From contig JAVQMG010000104.1 of the NCBI GenBank assembly GCA_032878915.1, positions 11,015,001-11,079,000 on the forward strand: 64,000 nt of DNA. The letters run 5' to 3'. The stretch is from Castanopsis chinensis. Its lineage: Eukaryota > Streptophyta > Magnoliopsida > Fagales > Fagaceae. Positions 22,536 to 33,690 of this stretch are shown here, piece by piece. The notes beneath the pieces are model-generated. The model did no database searches. It was not told the origin of the DNA and saw only the letters and a list, made by a program, of their open reading frames with translations. Within the stretch, counting starts at the first letter, position 1. Each line of letters starts with the position of its first letter. Position numbers and translations under genes: made by a program.

Positions 22536-25500
22536 ATCAATCTATAAGAGTAAAGGCGTAATTATATCATTCAAAGCTTCTCATGTAGTTAAACATGCAA
22601 AACTTTGTTGCATAGAAATTTTAAGTGCTTCATTTTACAGCAATTACACAAATGTTTCACAAATAGTACTCACCTGGACAAAGCCATATCCTTTGCAATG
22701 TCAAGTTTCATCAACAGGCAACTGCACCAGCTCTACTTAACCAAATGCTTCAAAAACCTGTTCAAAATAAAAGCAATGGATCAACAGAATTTAGTAAAGA
22801 ATAAACATATCAAGAATCCAAAAAGAAGTAACAATCTGATACAGAAACTAGATGCAGGTCCCAAATCACATGGCTAGATGTTGAAAGCCCCTGTCAGCCC
22901 AACTGATTAAAAAATCCTATTTAATTTAGGGATACAATTTTAATTACTTATATTGTAATTTGGTTATTTACTTTCCAACTTAGTTCAGGTATTTATTTCA
23001 ATTTCTTTCTAGATTAGTAGACTTATTTTTATTAGTCAGAATAATTTCCTTCCAGTGTCAAGTTGGTTAGTTTAATTGAAGGACACCTTAAGTTCGGCGT
23101 TATTGACAATTGCCTTGCTTAGTAAAATTTCTTTTGAAACATTTCCAACGGTTTGGTGCTGACTCCAGCCAACACTAGGTGCCGACTCCTAGTTTTTTAC
23201 ATTTTCGTCTTTGCTTCTTTTATTGCGATTTTTTTTTCAGTGTTCGTTATGCATCAAATTTGGTATCAGAGCTAGGTTGTTCTGTCTCAATGACAAGGCA
23301 TGATAACCATAACATAAGAAAAATAAATCAAGAAAACCAGTGAGAAGACTAAAGGGAATCTTTATAGCTGAAAAATCCTCACACTCAACTATAAATTAAG
23401 AATTTATGAAAAAAAGGTAAAAACAACAACAAAAGCATATGATTGTAACAGGTTGAAATATCCCAGACAGGTTTACCACATTGCAACCTGCCTTAAGGTT
23501 AGTCCAATCAATCAACTCTAATAACTTTCGCATTATAATAATCCTATGGAATGACTGCAAACGAATTATGCTTACATGACGAAGATCAGCTTCAGTTATG
23601 TTGTAATGCAGATTTCCAACATACAGCCTTCTGGCCACTCCTGAATATGGGTCTATAAGCCCACCTGATACACCAGCCACTGCTGTAGTTGACTGGACCA
23701 GTTTCTTTTCTGCTTCTGATGGTTTTACCATAACTGGTTGACCAAGAAGAGGAAGACCAGACAGTGCTATTGCCGTTGGGACTGACATTGCATCATAGAA
23801 CTCAATAAAACTGCCAACAGAAACAATTTTAGTATAATCATAAGAATTGCACATATAATAATACTACAAGCGCCAGACACAGCACTATATTTAATGAGTA
23901 CCAACTTAAAAATATTTCGCTTCCCTTCAAACCAATCACCCCAGGAAAAAGATTAACGTTGTATCACAATATATCTTATATCTAAAATATTTTACTGCAA
24001 GAAACTAGGGTCCTTGCAGATCACTTTTTCCAAATTCTAATCAGAACTTTTCCCCTAAATGATATAAATCAAAGGTGAACATAATATGACAACATTCATT
24101 CTGCCAGATTTTGGACTGGTGCCACTCATGTTTTATCCTAGCTATGGCAAACAGAACATTCTATTTATTTTCATAGACTATTTTTCTTCTGTTTACAATA
24201 CAGATGGATCTCCAAACCTATGTGGCACAAATTTCTGCAAATCCCATATCTACTGTAGTTTTTTGCAAGTCCCATATCTACAGTAGTCGAAGGTTTACTT
24301 TCTTTAATGAAATAGCTTCATTTATTGAACTGAAAAACAAAAAATGTAGCAGCAATTTTAGGATTTAATACAACATAAAATTTCCAGAATTTTAACATTT
24401 ATTGGTTATGTTTATGTATGTATGTGAACTGCAAAAAAATTTCAACTAAGATGTATTCAGGGAAAATAAAACACACCCAACTCCCTTGGATCGTCTTGAA
24501 TTGCGGTCCATTATAAGGTGTACGTCTCGAACCTGAAAATTGTGCTCTCCAGGTATTAGAAAGATGAGAGACAAAGAAACAAGATAACAATTTAAATTGG
24601 AGTGTGAGAAAAAAAGAAAAATCAACTCATAGAGCAACATTCCTCATCACTCAAGGGAGGATGCGAGCAACGGATGGAATTAAATACAGAGTTGAAACTG
24701 AACACTTTCTGCCTCATTTTACAACGGATCATTGCCTAAACAAGTAGGGGTCACTTACTCCAGATTTTGTTTGTGTGCATTCAACCAAGGCAAATGTCAA
24801 ATTTGAGAATTAGGATGGCAATATGATAAAACAGGGTAAAGGGCTTCAGGCCCATCTTCTTGAAGAGACAGAATATGTTAGCTCCACCGATGCACAAACT
24901 GCTAGTAAGAACCCTACAACTCCTCCCTTACCTACTCTATAATAGTTGTTTTTTCTATCATTAAGTTACACATGCACCCAGAGGATCTTGACTTTTGAAC
25001 CTATGATCTTGCCATCCAACACCATCTTTTAGGGATAGCTAAATATAATTATATAAACTATGAACCAAAAAAAATAAAAATGACAATACCAACCTTGCCA
25101 GCCTTTGAGAAGAACTCATACACATCTCTTTCATTTGCCTTCAAACAAATCTTCAAAATAGTAAGCCAAGATAATAAGTCAGACCTCAAGTTGTCAAAAT
25201 TAAAAAAAATAATACATATGCCAAATGCATTTGATTACCTGGTAAGCAAATACGGTCCTCTGATCCCGTTCAGGGTCAGCCTCTGGTTCAGCCACTTCCT
25301 CCTTTTTCTCTTTATATCGTCTGCAATGAATATGAAAAAATGTGAAATATAGACCCAAAAAATTCACCAACTGATAAGTTTGTCAATGAATAATTCTTAT
25401 GGAAAAAACAAGCTGAGCCAGAACACTCTTAAAGTGAAGAGTAGCATAGACATTGTTTTACTCCTTGCAAAAAATATGTACATGTATTTAATGTGGCAAA

Positions 25501-26106
25501 ATTGCCTTGGGTTGCAAACGAAAAGGAAGAAAAGAACAATCCCAAAATGGCAGCAAATTATTCTGCACTATGTGTAAAAAGGCCGAACCCAAGTATAGTC
25601 CTGAAGGGAACTACACAAAGTTAACATGAAATTACCAATGCAGGCAGATTCAGAAATTTAAAGATTGCTTCATCTTAAGATTTGATAAGGACCAACCTGG
25701 AGAAAGACGTGGCAATTAAAGGTAATGCAAACATTGGGACCAATATAATCATAAACGGAAACAGCATCATGTTGTATGATGGCAGTACCCAAGGACCTAA
25801 TTGCATTAACTTGGAACCTGTTAAAAGCTTATATTTCCACACAACAGGTAGAACAAAATTGAGACCTTAAAAATTGCGTCTACAGTCCTATGTTCGTTTG
25901 TAAACCTATACTTTTGACATGATCACATTATACCCAGATAAGACAAAAAAATGGAAATGCACAATCCAATCAATTCTTGGTAACGATTACAGAGAAAGCT
26001 TGAGTTGTAGGGTCTCATCATTGGGAAAGCTAGATAAATAAGACACCATTCACAAATTGTATAAACTTTCTTGTCAGAAAATATAAGTACCTGTAAGGAG
26101 AGTATG
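22534..26106 (-). pseudogene. 3.57-kb broken copy of RBM39-like exons 2-6
   Basis: Matches 38,771-42,340 in the same orientation, about 16.24 kb away, exons and introns included, so it is a DNA-level duplication and not a retrocopy. Exon copies: exon 2 at 25,239-25,320, exon 3 at 25,094-25,150, exon 4 at 24,477-24,532, exon 5 at 23,576-23,810, exon 6 at 22,674-22,757. Exon 6 carries two premature stops (CAA to TAA in FGQVEL; an ACT-TGA reading in DETGHC). Exon 5 has several amino-acid changes (PMAIA to PTAIA, IGPYSGG to IDPYSGV), and its last codon CAG at the donor is CAT. Exon 1 and exons 7-13 are missing. A copied LTR remnant sits in the intron. Confidence 0.95.
22879..23300 (+). mobile_element. 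LTR retrotransposon remnant (LTR end and primer-binding site)
   Basis: A likely LTR (about 22,879-23,255, ending GTTATGCATCA) is followed at 23,261-23,272 by TGGTATCAGAGC, the usual primer-binding site complementary to initiator tRNA-Met. A short leader follows and then the element stops. The same remnant lies at the matching place of the intact gene, so it inserted before the 3.57-kb duplication. Confidence 0.65.
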
Positions 26107-26267
26107 CACCATGAGCCTCTTTCAAATTTCTCTTCTCTTCTCATCTTTTTCTCTTTCTTTGATTTTTTGAAGTTAGATTTTAGAGTGAAATGAAACGAAA
26201 TATGAAACTTTGATTTACAAGTTACAACTAGTGTCTCAACGGATTGAAGAGGTTGACTGTAAGTGGT
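26107..26267. repeat. Dispersed repeat (CACCATGAGCC family)
   Basis: Related to 12,862-13,015, 13,301-13,445 and 29,021-29,160: a pyrimidine-rich start (TCTCTTCTCATCTTTTTCT), TTTTAGAGTGAAATGAAAC, and an end GGTTGACTGTAAGTGG. Here it joins two RBM39-like gene fragments. Function unknown. Confidence 0.75.
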
Positions 26268-26782
26268 AAAAACGAACTATGCTTACCTGACGAAGATCAG
26301 CTTCAGTTATGTTGTAATGCAGATTCCCAACATACAGCCTTCTGGCCCCTCCTGAATAGGGGCCTATAAGCCCACCTGATACACCAGCCACTGCTGTAGT
26401 TGACTGGACCAGATTCTTTTCTGCTTCTGATGGTTTTACCAGAACTAGTTGACCAAGAAGAGGAAGACCAGACAGTGCTATTGCCATAGGGACTGACATT
26501 GCATCATAGAACTCAATATAACTGCCAACAGAAACAATTTTAGTATAATCATAAGAATTGTACATATAATAATACTACAAGCGCCAGACACAGTACTAAA
26601 TTTAATGAGTACGAACTTAAAAATATTTCACTTCCCTTCAAACCAATCACCCCAGGAAAAAGATTAACGTTGTATCACAATATATATATAATATCTAAAA
26701 TATTCTACTGCAAGAAACTAGGGTCCTTGCAGATCACTTTTCCCAAGTTCTAATCAGAACTTTTCCCCTAATGATATAAATC
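26268..26782 (-). pseudogene. Third copy of RBM39-like exon 5 with flanking intron
   Basis: Matches 39,797-40,309. The exon (26,287-26,521) keeps its reading frame and both splice sites (ACAG acceptor side; CAG/GTAAGC donor side), but no other exon accompanies it. It is closer in places to the intact gene (IGPYSGGARRLYVGNL) than to the copy at 23.6 kb, with its own changes (GQLVLVKPS). It is an isolated gene piece. Confidence 0.9.
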
Positions 26783-28093
26783 TTGAGAAAATCTAAAACG
26801 GGTGCAAAAGAATACATAAATAAGGAAACTACAGGTCATCAAAAACCTAAAACATTCTCACCATTCTCAAGTGTCGGCGACGAGTGTTCCATGAATCAGA
26901 GTCCATATTCTTTGGTTTTTGGCTGTGGTAGTATTATTGTCGTTTTGCTGAGTTTTGAGGGGGATGTTTATATTATATAGTCAGAGAGAGAGAAAGAAAA
27001 GAGGAGAGAGTGTGTCTGTATGAGAGAAAGGAAAGAGCAAGGAAATGTACAGAGAGAGAGAAAGAGAGAGTTTGGGGTGGTAGGGAATTGACCGGGGATT
27101 AGGGGTGGAATTACGGGAATGCCATTGCAAAACTACCACTTGTGGTAGAAGGGAATTACGGGAAGTGCCATTGAATTGAATAAAATGAAGCTACTACTAC
27201 TTGTGATAAAAGGCTGCACCGCTGCAGTAGCCGCCTTGGACGAATTGTGATTTGTGAGACAAAGGAGGGGGAGGTGTGTGATTGCATCAAACGCGTGGTG
27301 TCTTTTGGGTGCGTCACCCTCGGGGTTTCATTGGTCCACGTTTCTTTTTGATGTAATTTTTGTTTTTTGTTTTTTTTATACTTTTTGGATTTTAGTGTCG
27401 GTGGTGGTGTTTTTGTTTCTTTTTACACACCTGTAAAGTAAAGTTCTGATGTGAGGTTTCAGGTTTGGTTGGTTGAATGATGTGTTTGAACTTTGAACTT
27501 TGAATTCAGAATAATAAGAAAATAGTCCAGTATTTATTCTACTATTTAAGCTACTGCACTTGGACCGGATTTTTTTATTTTAAAATATTCTTATATTCTT
27601 AGGTTTAAGTAGAGACAAAATTAAAAGATAATTTGGTAAAAATACATGTTTAACTTACACTAAAATATTACCTACAAAATAAGAACACTCTTCCACTAAC
27701 CCATTTCTTCAAAGTAACTATACGATTATTGTTTTTTTAAAATATAAAAATAAGTTAAACACTGCACATTTATCTAAAAACAAATCTAAATATATATATA
27801 TATATATATATATAAAAGACTAAAGGAGTTTTTTTTGTTCTAAAATACTCATACATTCCTATGTTTAAGTAGAGACAAAACTAAAGGACAATCCAATATA
27901 AATACAACCCTAACTTTCACTAAAATTTTGCTTAAAAAATAGGGTCACTTTTCTATTAATTTTTAAATTTATTTATCTACTTATAAATTATAAATAAAAA
28001 TTATATATATAATAAAAAAAAAATTTGGCTACTACCACTTAAAATTTTTTTTTTATCTAGTATATTGTTAAAACATGTTTGAAGCACCATGAA
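26783..28093. other. Repeat-derived stretch with a 45-bp RBM39-like intron fragment
   Basis: At 26,808-26,852 the sequence AATACATAAATAAGGAAACT and what follows match intron 1 of the RBM39-like gene (42,475-42,517). A (GA)-rich tract covers 26,980-27,070, and a (TA)n microsatellite lies at 27,790-27,814. No gene is recognised. Confidence 0.55.
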
Positions 28094-28150
28094 GCTCTCG
28101 TAGCTCAGTTGGTTAGAGCACCCGTTTAGTAAGCGGGAGGTCTTGAGTTC
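28094..28150 (+). pseudogene. Truncated tRNA-Thr (AGU) fragment
   Basis: The 5' acceptor strand GCTCTCG, a D arm (GCTC...GAGC) and an anticodon arm CCCGT-TTAGTAA-GCGGG (anticodon AGT, Thr) are intact, followed by the variable region and the start of the T arm (TTGAGTTC). The sequence then becomes TAATTATCATAA, and the 3' acceptor strand CGAGAGC is missing, so no cloverleaf can close. Confidence 0.8.
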
Positions 28151-28175
28151 TAATTATCATAAATTTGTTGGAAAC

Positions 28176-28285
28176 CTTTCAAAAATACATAAATAAGGAA
28201 ACTACAGGTCATCAAAAACCTAAAACTTCAAGACATGAAATCAAACATATCAAAAATAACTTCAACGCAGTGACCACAGTTTATT
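28176..28285. pseudogene. Mosaic of two separate RBM39-like intron-1 pieces
   Basis: 28,176-28,250 matches 42,468-42,548 (ATACATAAATAAGGAAACTA... ATCAAACATATCAAAAATA) and is directly followed by ATAACTTCAACGCAGTGACC, which matches 44,500-44,525. In the gene the two pieces lie about 1.95 kb apart, so the material between was deleted or skipped when this copy formed. Confidence 0.75.
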
Positions 28286-28810
28286 ACTGCTAATATATAA
28301 TTATTTATATAATAAATTTTATATATTACTAATTAATAAACATTCCCTAATAAAGTAATCAGTTAGTTATTTAAAGACTAAAACAATTTGGTTCTTTTGT
28401 AAATAAATATAGATGTTGGGGCATTTGTAAAAGAGGAAGCTTCATAGAATTTTTCTACCCCATTGATTGACCCGCTTTTCAGAATCTCTCTTTCCTAAAG
28501 ATTATTCTGGGTCTATTTAGATAGAACTTATTGCTAAAAATAAAAAACTAAAAACTGAAAATATTATAGTAAAATAATTTTTAAATGTGTGAATAGTATT
28601 GCAGGACCTATTTTTAATAAAAAATAGGTAAAAAAGTACATAAACAATACACACAGTATGTAAATAATATATATACAGTGTACGTACAGTGCAAGCCTGC
28701 ACTCCCCCACGCGGCAGAACCGAAAAAAAAAAAAAAAAAAAAAAAAGGCAAAACGTGAAAAACACAACGCACCAAAAAAAAAAGAAAGCTGTATCCAAGC
28801 CAACACTCAG

Positions 28811-28960
28811 TCTCCTACTTTTGTCACATCAACGACCTTTTATCACATCAGCGAATCTCTCTTTCCTAAAGATTATTCCGTCTCCTACTTTTATCACATC
28901 AGCAAATCTCTCTTTCCTAAAGATTATTCCGTCTCCTACTTTTATCACATTAGCTCATCT
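28811..28960. repeat. Short tandem repeat, about 51-70-bp units, three copies
   Basis: Units start TCTCCTACTTTT at 28,811, 28,881 and 28,932 and share ATCTCTCTTTCCTAAAGATT. A related single copy is at 28,482. An A/T-only tract (28,725-28,746) precedes the array. Confidence 0.8.
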
Positions 28961-29020
28961 TTACGTACCGGTTGCTGGGAATGGTATGGTAAACAAACTG
29001 GATGCATATGTATGCAATTT

Positions 29021-29165
29021 ACTTTTTCTCTTCTCTTCTCATCTTTTTCTCTTTCTTTGATTTTTTGAAGTTAGATTTTAGAGTGAAATGAAACGAAATA
29101 CATAATTTTGATTTACAACTATTGTCTCAACTAGTTGAAAAGGTTGACGGTAAGCGGTAAAAATG
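29021..29165. repeat. Dispersed repeat copy (same family as 26,107-26,267)
   Basis: Contains TTTTAGAGTGAAATGAAACG and ends GGTTGACGGTAAGCGGTAAA. It serves as an empty site for the MITE inserted at 13,445. Confidence 0.75.
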
Positions 29166-29689
29166 AAACTGGACAGTTTCTTAAAGGGTGTTTAGTAGTT
29201 GTTTTCAAATAATTATATTCAGTTTTTAAATAATATTTTATATATTTTTTACTTACTTTTTTACTTATATATATTTTTATAAATATTTTTAAATTATAAT
29301 TTTTAATTTTTAAACACGTGTACTAAACGAACTCTTATTTTTTTTAAATTTGAAACTTTAGAATTCTAAAAAAAAAAAAATTGAAACTTTTTTTAAGAAA
29401 GAAAAAAATTTGGAACTTAAAAGATTACTAGACAAAAACAAAGTGCATTTGTATTCTTTTTTTTTTTTTTTTTGGTTAAGACATTTGTATTCTTTATTAT
29501 CTCCATTAATTATCTCCATTAATCATCTCCATTAATCTTGTTATTTGTCATTTATTTAACAAAAGAAAAAGGCCCACAAGTAAGGCATATCTTTTTCTAA
29601 AAAAGGCCCTACAAGTAAGGCATATCTTGCCCCATAAAAAAAAAAAAAAATGGTAAGGCATATCTTGTGCCTAACTAGTAAATCTTGAA

Positions 29690-30062
29690 GAATAATGCTA
29701 CGGTCACAAACTATTTTACAATATTTTTACAAAATAATGATGTGACCAACCTCTTATTGGTTTTCATCTAGACCCATTATTAATATGAGTAATGCTACAG
29801 CCACAAACTATTTTACAACATTTTTACAAACTGCTGATGTGGCCAATCTTTTATTGGTTTTCATCTAGGCCCACTATCAATATCATTTTTTTATTTACCA
29901 ACAATCATTCACCACATCAACAGTTTGTAAATAATTTTGTAAAATAGTTTATATCTCTAGCATTATTCTATTAATATTATTTTTTTATTTATCAATAATC
30001 ACTCACCACATTAACAATTTGTAAATTTTTTTATAAAATATTTTATATCTCTAGCATTATTC
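29690..30062. mobile_element. Outer MITE (Mutator-like), interrupted by a copy of its own family
   Basis: The left end GAATAATGCTAC and the reverse complement of the right end GAATAATGCTAGAG form inverted repeats. Flanks are 9-bp direct repeats with one mismatch, AATCTTGAA (29,681-29,689) and AATCCTGAA (30,063-30,071). Removing the inner element and one target copy leaves 97 + 85 = 182 bp, exactly the inner element's size. Confidence 0.85.
29787..29968. mobile_element. Inner MITE of the same family (182 bp)
   Basis: Ends GAGTAATGCTACAG and, on the reverse strand of the right end, GAATAATGCTAGAG. It is flanked by a perfect 9-bp duplication, TATTAATAT (29,778-29,786 and 29,969-29,977). It shares AACTATTTTACAA...TTTTTACAAA and CTTATTGGTTTTCATCTAG-type segments with the outer copy. 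Confidence 0.9.
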
Positions 30063-30071
30063 AATCCTGAA

Positions 30072-33000
30072 ACGCCCCTCAGTTCTTTCTCTCTCTTTAA
30101 TCTTCTTCCCATTGTATTACCATTTACTGTAGTGTCCCTACTCATACACACTTCAAGTGGTCCCCAAACCGACATTCTCATATTTATCCTCTCAAGGCCA
30201 ACGACATTAACGGGTCCCACTAGAACAGCCTTCCACGTTCTTCTTACATGTGTCCCCAACCCCATTGGCCATAACTATAACCAAGTACCACCCAGTACAC
30301 CATGTCTCTCTCATCTCATCTTTTCCACTTTCCTCTTTATGCTTTTGACCACTAGTTTTTCTCACATTCTCACTCAAAGTAATAGCCTACTCAACACGCT
30401 CAAACTTTGCTTGCACTATCAGCCATTTAACAAATCTCAGCCGTTGAAGCCATCTAATGGCTCCTGTGAAGTGCCAGCTCATCAATCCGCGTGAAGGAGA
30501 AAAAATTCCTAACCAGCCGCATCTCTCTGTTTCAAAACAATCTCCTCCTCCCCCTCAGTCACCGCCAAAACGCTCAGTTTCTGCTTCTTACCCAAACCAC
30601 ATCCGCATGCCCAGCTTCATCTCTGCTCTGACTCTCCTCTTTCTCTAGTTGATGAAGAAACTTTCAACCGTTCATTGTTTTTATGAATCTTTATTTTCTT
30701 CTTTCTTCTAAACTTGTAAGTGATTTTTTTCCCATAATACTTTCTCCCAGATTTTACTTTTTGTTACCCAGATACAAGTTTTTTATTATCTCTATTTCTC
30801 TTCTCTATTCTCAGTTTTTTTTTTTTTTTTTTTTTTCCACATGACTTGTGTAATTATGTATTTTCATGAATTTGATGGTGATACAATCTGTATAAAATTA
30901 TAAATGGAAGATCAAGTTGATAGGCTTAGTCACTGAATCTTATTGATCTCTTGAAATTTTCCAGATTTTTTTGGCCCCTGAAATTTTCTGCCATACGTGT
31001 TCTTGATGATTTTTTTTTCTTTTGATTCCTTTGATATCCATGTTGATCTCTTGGATAATTGGTCTTTGATGGAATGATGTATCTTGAACGATTTTTGTAT
31101 TGGGTATTTGGGAATTTATGTTCTATTGATTTTACAACTTGTGTTCATTCCTTATGCACTCCATCTGTTTGATAAAATGCACCAATGATTGCTAGCTTTG
31201 CACATTTCTTTTATTTGAATTTGCATCATTGTTTTCAAACATTATTTTGTAAAAGCAAAGTAATATTGTTATTCAAAGAAAGTTGAAATTTACCTAAACT
31301 TTGATCTTGTGAATACCTATATCGAGTATATTTGCAGAGAATGAATAATTAGTTTCAAAATTTTTATATTTATTGTCTAATTGCTTCGTATATGTTTTTG
31401 TAAAATTCTTGCATTTATTTTTGCCTTTGAAAGTACAAAATATGTGTTTGTAAATCTTTGGATACAAGTTGTAGTAATGTGCTTCAAGTTGCCAAAAACA
31501 AACAAAATTGTGCTTTTCATGTTGTTTGAACCCATAACCTGCATTAACATCGAATACATCTGAATCTACCAGCCTCTTCTGTTTCAAGATGCTATTGTAA
31601 ATGGGGTAAAACTTGCAACCAATACTTTTTTTATTTTTTTGATCTTATTTTGTTGGTAGGGTGATTGAAGTGACACGTGGTGGGTCCAAAATTTAATATT
31701 AAATTTAGTCTCTTAAGAGTTAAATGAACTGTTATATATTAAAATTAGAAGTAACTTCTAACCTTGTATATAGTTCCTTATAATGCTTCTCAGATCCACT
31801 TGAATAAATTAAAGAGCTGAATAAATCCAGAGCCAGAGGCACAAAACTTGGTGTTTCATCTACTGCTAGAACAAATGCACGTGCCAAAAGCTGATAAAGG
31901 TTCTTATTACTTCCTCAAACTTATGAGATTCTTATTTTCCTTAAGACCCCTCATAAACTTAATAGTGGGTACATAATTTGCGATGCATGTAAGCATTCAA
32001 GAATATCTTCACTTGTTGAATATGAGAACTTTCCCATGGGTAGGGTGCATAATATACTTGGTGAATGATAAGATGAATCCTCAAGAAAGTTCATTTATTT
32101 GGCTTATTTGTATTTGATGCAACTAGAAACCTTTTCTTTTCTTTTTCTTTTTCTTTTTATTTTTTGTAGAAACTGTATTTTCATATAATTAAGAACTTTA
32201 GTAGAATAATGGATATGATAAACAAGTTTGAAAAGGTGAGTTTCTTATTTGAATGCATGGAATTCTCAGATTTTTAAATTATTCTCAATTTTATTTAATG
32301 GCATGTCATTTTATGTTCTTGTGTTTCATATATCATCCAATGATGGGTAAACAAAATTAATGGGTAAGGAAGTTTAAGTGAGTAATCATTTTTTCTTATT
32401 CTAGAATTCTTAATGCAGTAGAATGGTCAGGAGGAAGAGAAATAAGAAGAATGGTGCCAGTGGTGGTACAATCATGGTCCCCTGGTCCTATGCTGATGGA
32501 GGTTAAGAACGTTCTTCAAACTTAGGTACTGCATTTATTTTTCTCTTTTTAAAAATTTAAAATTCTGGAGGGTTTTGTATGATTGTTGAAGTTGAAAAAG
32601 TGAGATAAATGGGTTTATTGAGATTTGAGGATCAGTTAAATGATGGAGCTTTCATATGTTCTTTTCAAGAGAGAATGTGCTATCAATTTTTAGTTATTTT
32701 GATGTGCAGGTTATTTTATTTTCTTGAATATAATTCTTTTGAAGTTCCTCACCTTTGATGACCAATTCATGAACATATTTGGGCATAAGGCTCTTATTAG
32801 TAGTTGGAACTAAGTTTTGGAATTTGAAAATTTCCTCTTTATTTTCAAGTGAATATTCCCCATTGTGTTTTAAGCATTTGTAAAATGTAGAATAAAAATC
32901 AGTTAAAGTGACTTCTCACTAAATAACTAATTCACCTAGTAACTTGGCTCCCCATAATTTTTATTTTCCACAAGCGATTAGTATTTTTTTATTTATAGGA

Positions 33001-33245
33001 AAGCCATCATGTTATGTAAACCATCATGTTATGTATGTATTTGTCTTCTTTATTTGGTTATTAGAAAGGATTATAACAATGTCAAAGACATTTTTGTAAG
33101 GTGGTTCATGACTTCATTCTCAACAATTTAAGTAACTAAAATACTATTACTTTATTCTGCCGTTTATCCTCAAAAAAAAAAAAAAAAAAAAAAAAAAAGA
33201 TTTATGAAACTAAACATCAAACTAACTAGTTTTATTATTTTTTTC
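30072..33245. other. Stretch without a recognised protein gene; possible spliced transcript
   Basis: 30,080-30,720 is less AT-rich, looks like a promoter/leader, and contains a 63-codon ORF (30,457-30,648) that I do not recognise. A good donor (CTT/GTAAGT) lies at 30,717. At 32,422-32,490 a short reading VRRKRNKKNGASGGTIMVPW is present but not recognised. Poly(T) at 30,815-30,836 and poly(A) at 33,172-33,198. No supported CDS. Confidence 0.4.
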
Positions 33246-33475
33246 CAGAGGTAACCTTACTGGGTCATCTACCATGAGCTGGTGATGACTGCAAAGGAGT
33301 ACACGTGAGAGGTCATGGTTATAGATCTTAAATGGCTTGTGGAAATGTCGCCTAGATTTTTCAAGGTGGCAGATTCTACAAAGCTAAGCAAGAGAAAACG
33401 ACAAGAAAAGATTGAGCCACTTTATGATAGACATCACAAGCCGAATTTTTGGCGTTTGAGTAAACGCCGTGCTTG
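33246..33475 (+). pseudogene. C-terminal fragment of a PRP22/DHX8-type DEAH-box RNA helicase
   Basis: The plus-strand reading WVIYHELVMTAKEY...EVMVID...KWLVEMSPRFFKVADSTK...KRKRQEKIEPLYDRHH...WRLSKRRA and a stop at 33,473-33,475 matches the well-conserved C-terminus of spliceosomal DEAH helicases of the PRP22 type, which release mRNA from the spliceosome. Two premature stops are visible: TAA in QRQPDW (33,252) and TGA after KEYT (about 33,306). Helicase and OB-fold domains are absent. A polypyrimidine tract with TTTTTTTCCAG precedes it, so it may be a genomic exon copy. Identity rests on recall of the family. Confidence 0.8.
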
Positions 33476-33499
33476 AGATGTCTCGATGTCATTCATTTT

Positions 33500-33690
33500 G
33501 ATTATGGGTATTGCTGTAAATTGGAATGGCGCTGTTTGCATGGATGTCCCTTGATTTGATGTGGTGCACTCAGCAGGAGAGAAATAACCGGCACTTTGAG
33601 GATTCAGAAAAAACCATTGCAGATCTTAAGCTATTCTTTTTAAGACTCTTTAGGACTAGGTTGTAGCGTTAGGTTTTCATTCTTTTGTTT
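33500..33690 (+). mobile_element. LINE 3' remnant
   Basis: Reading ALFAWMSLDLMWCTQQERNN followed by RHFEDSEKTIADLKLFFLRL resembles the region after the zf-RVT zinc finger of plant L1 elements (W...ERN.R.F). It follows the helicase fragment directly. No tail or target duplication was found. Confidence 0.6.

Noticed and set aside
26287..26521. Exon 5 copy as part of a working gene
   Set aside because: Frame and splice sites are intact but no partner exons are near; it is flanked by unrelated repeats.
28094..28150. Functional tRNA-Thr gene
   Set aside because: The 3' half of the T arm and the acceptor strand are missing.
30457..30648. 63-codon ORF starting MAPVKCQLINPREGEKIP
   Set aside because: Short, Pro/Ser-rich, no family recognised; kept only as part of a possible transcript.
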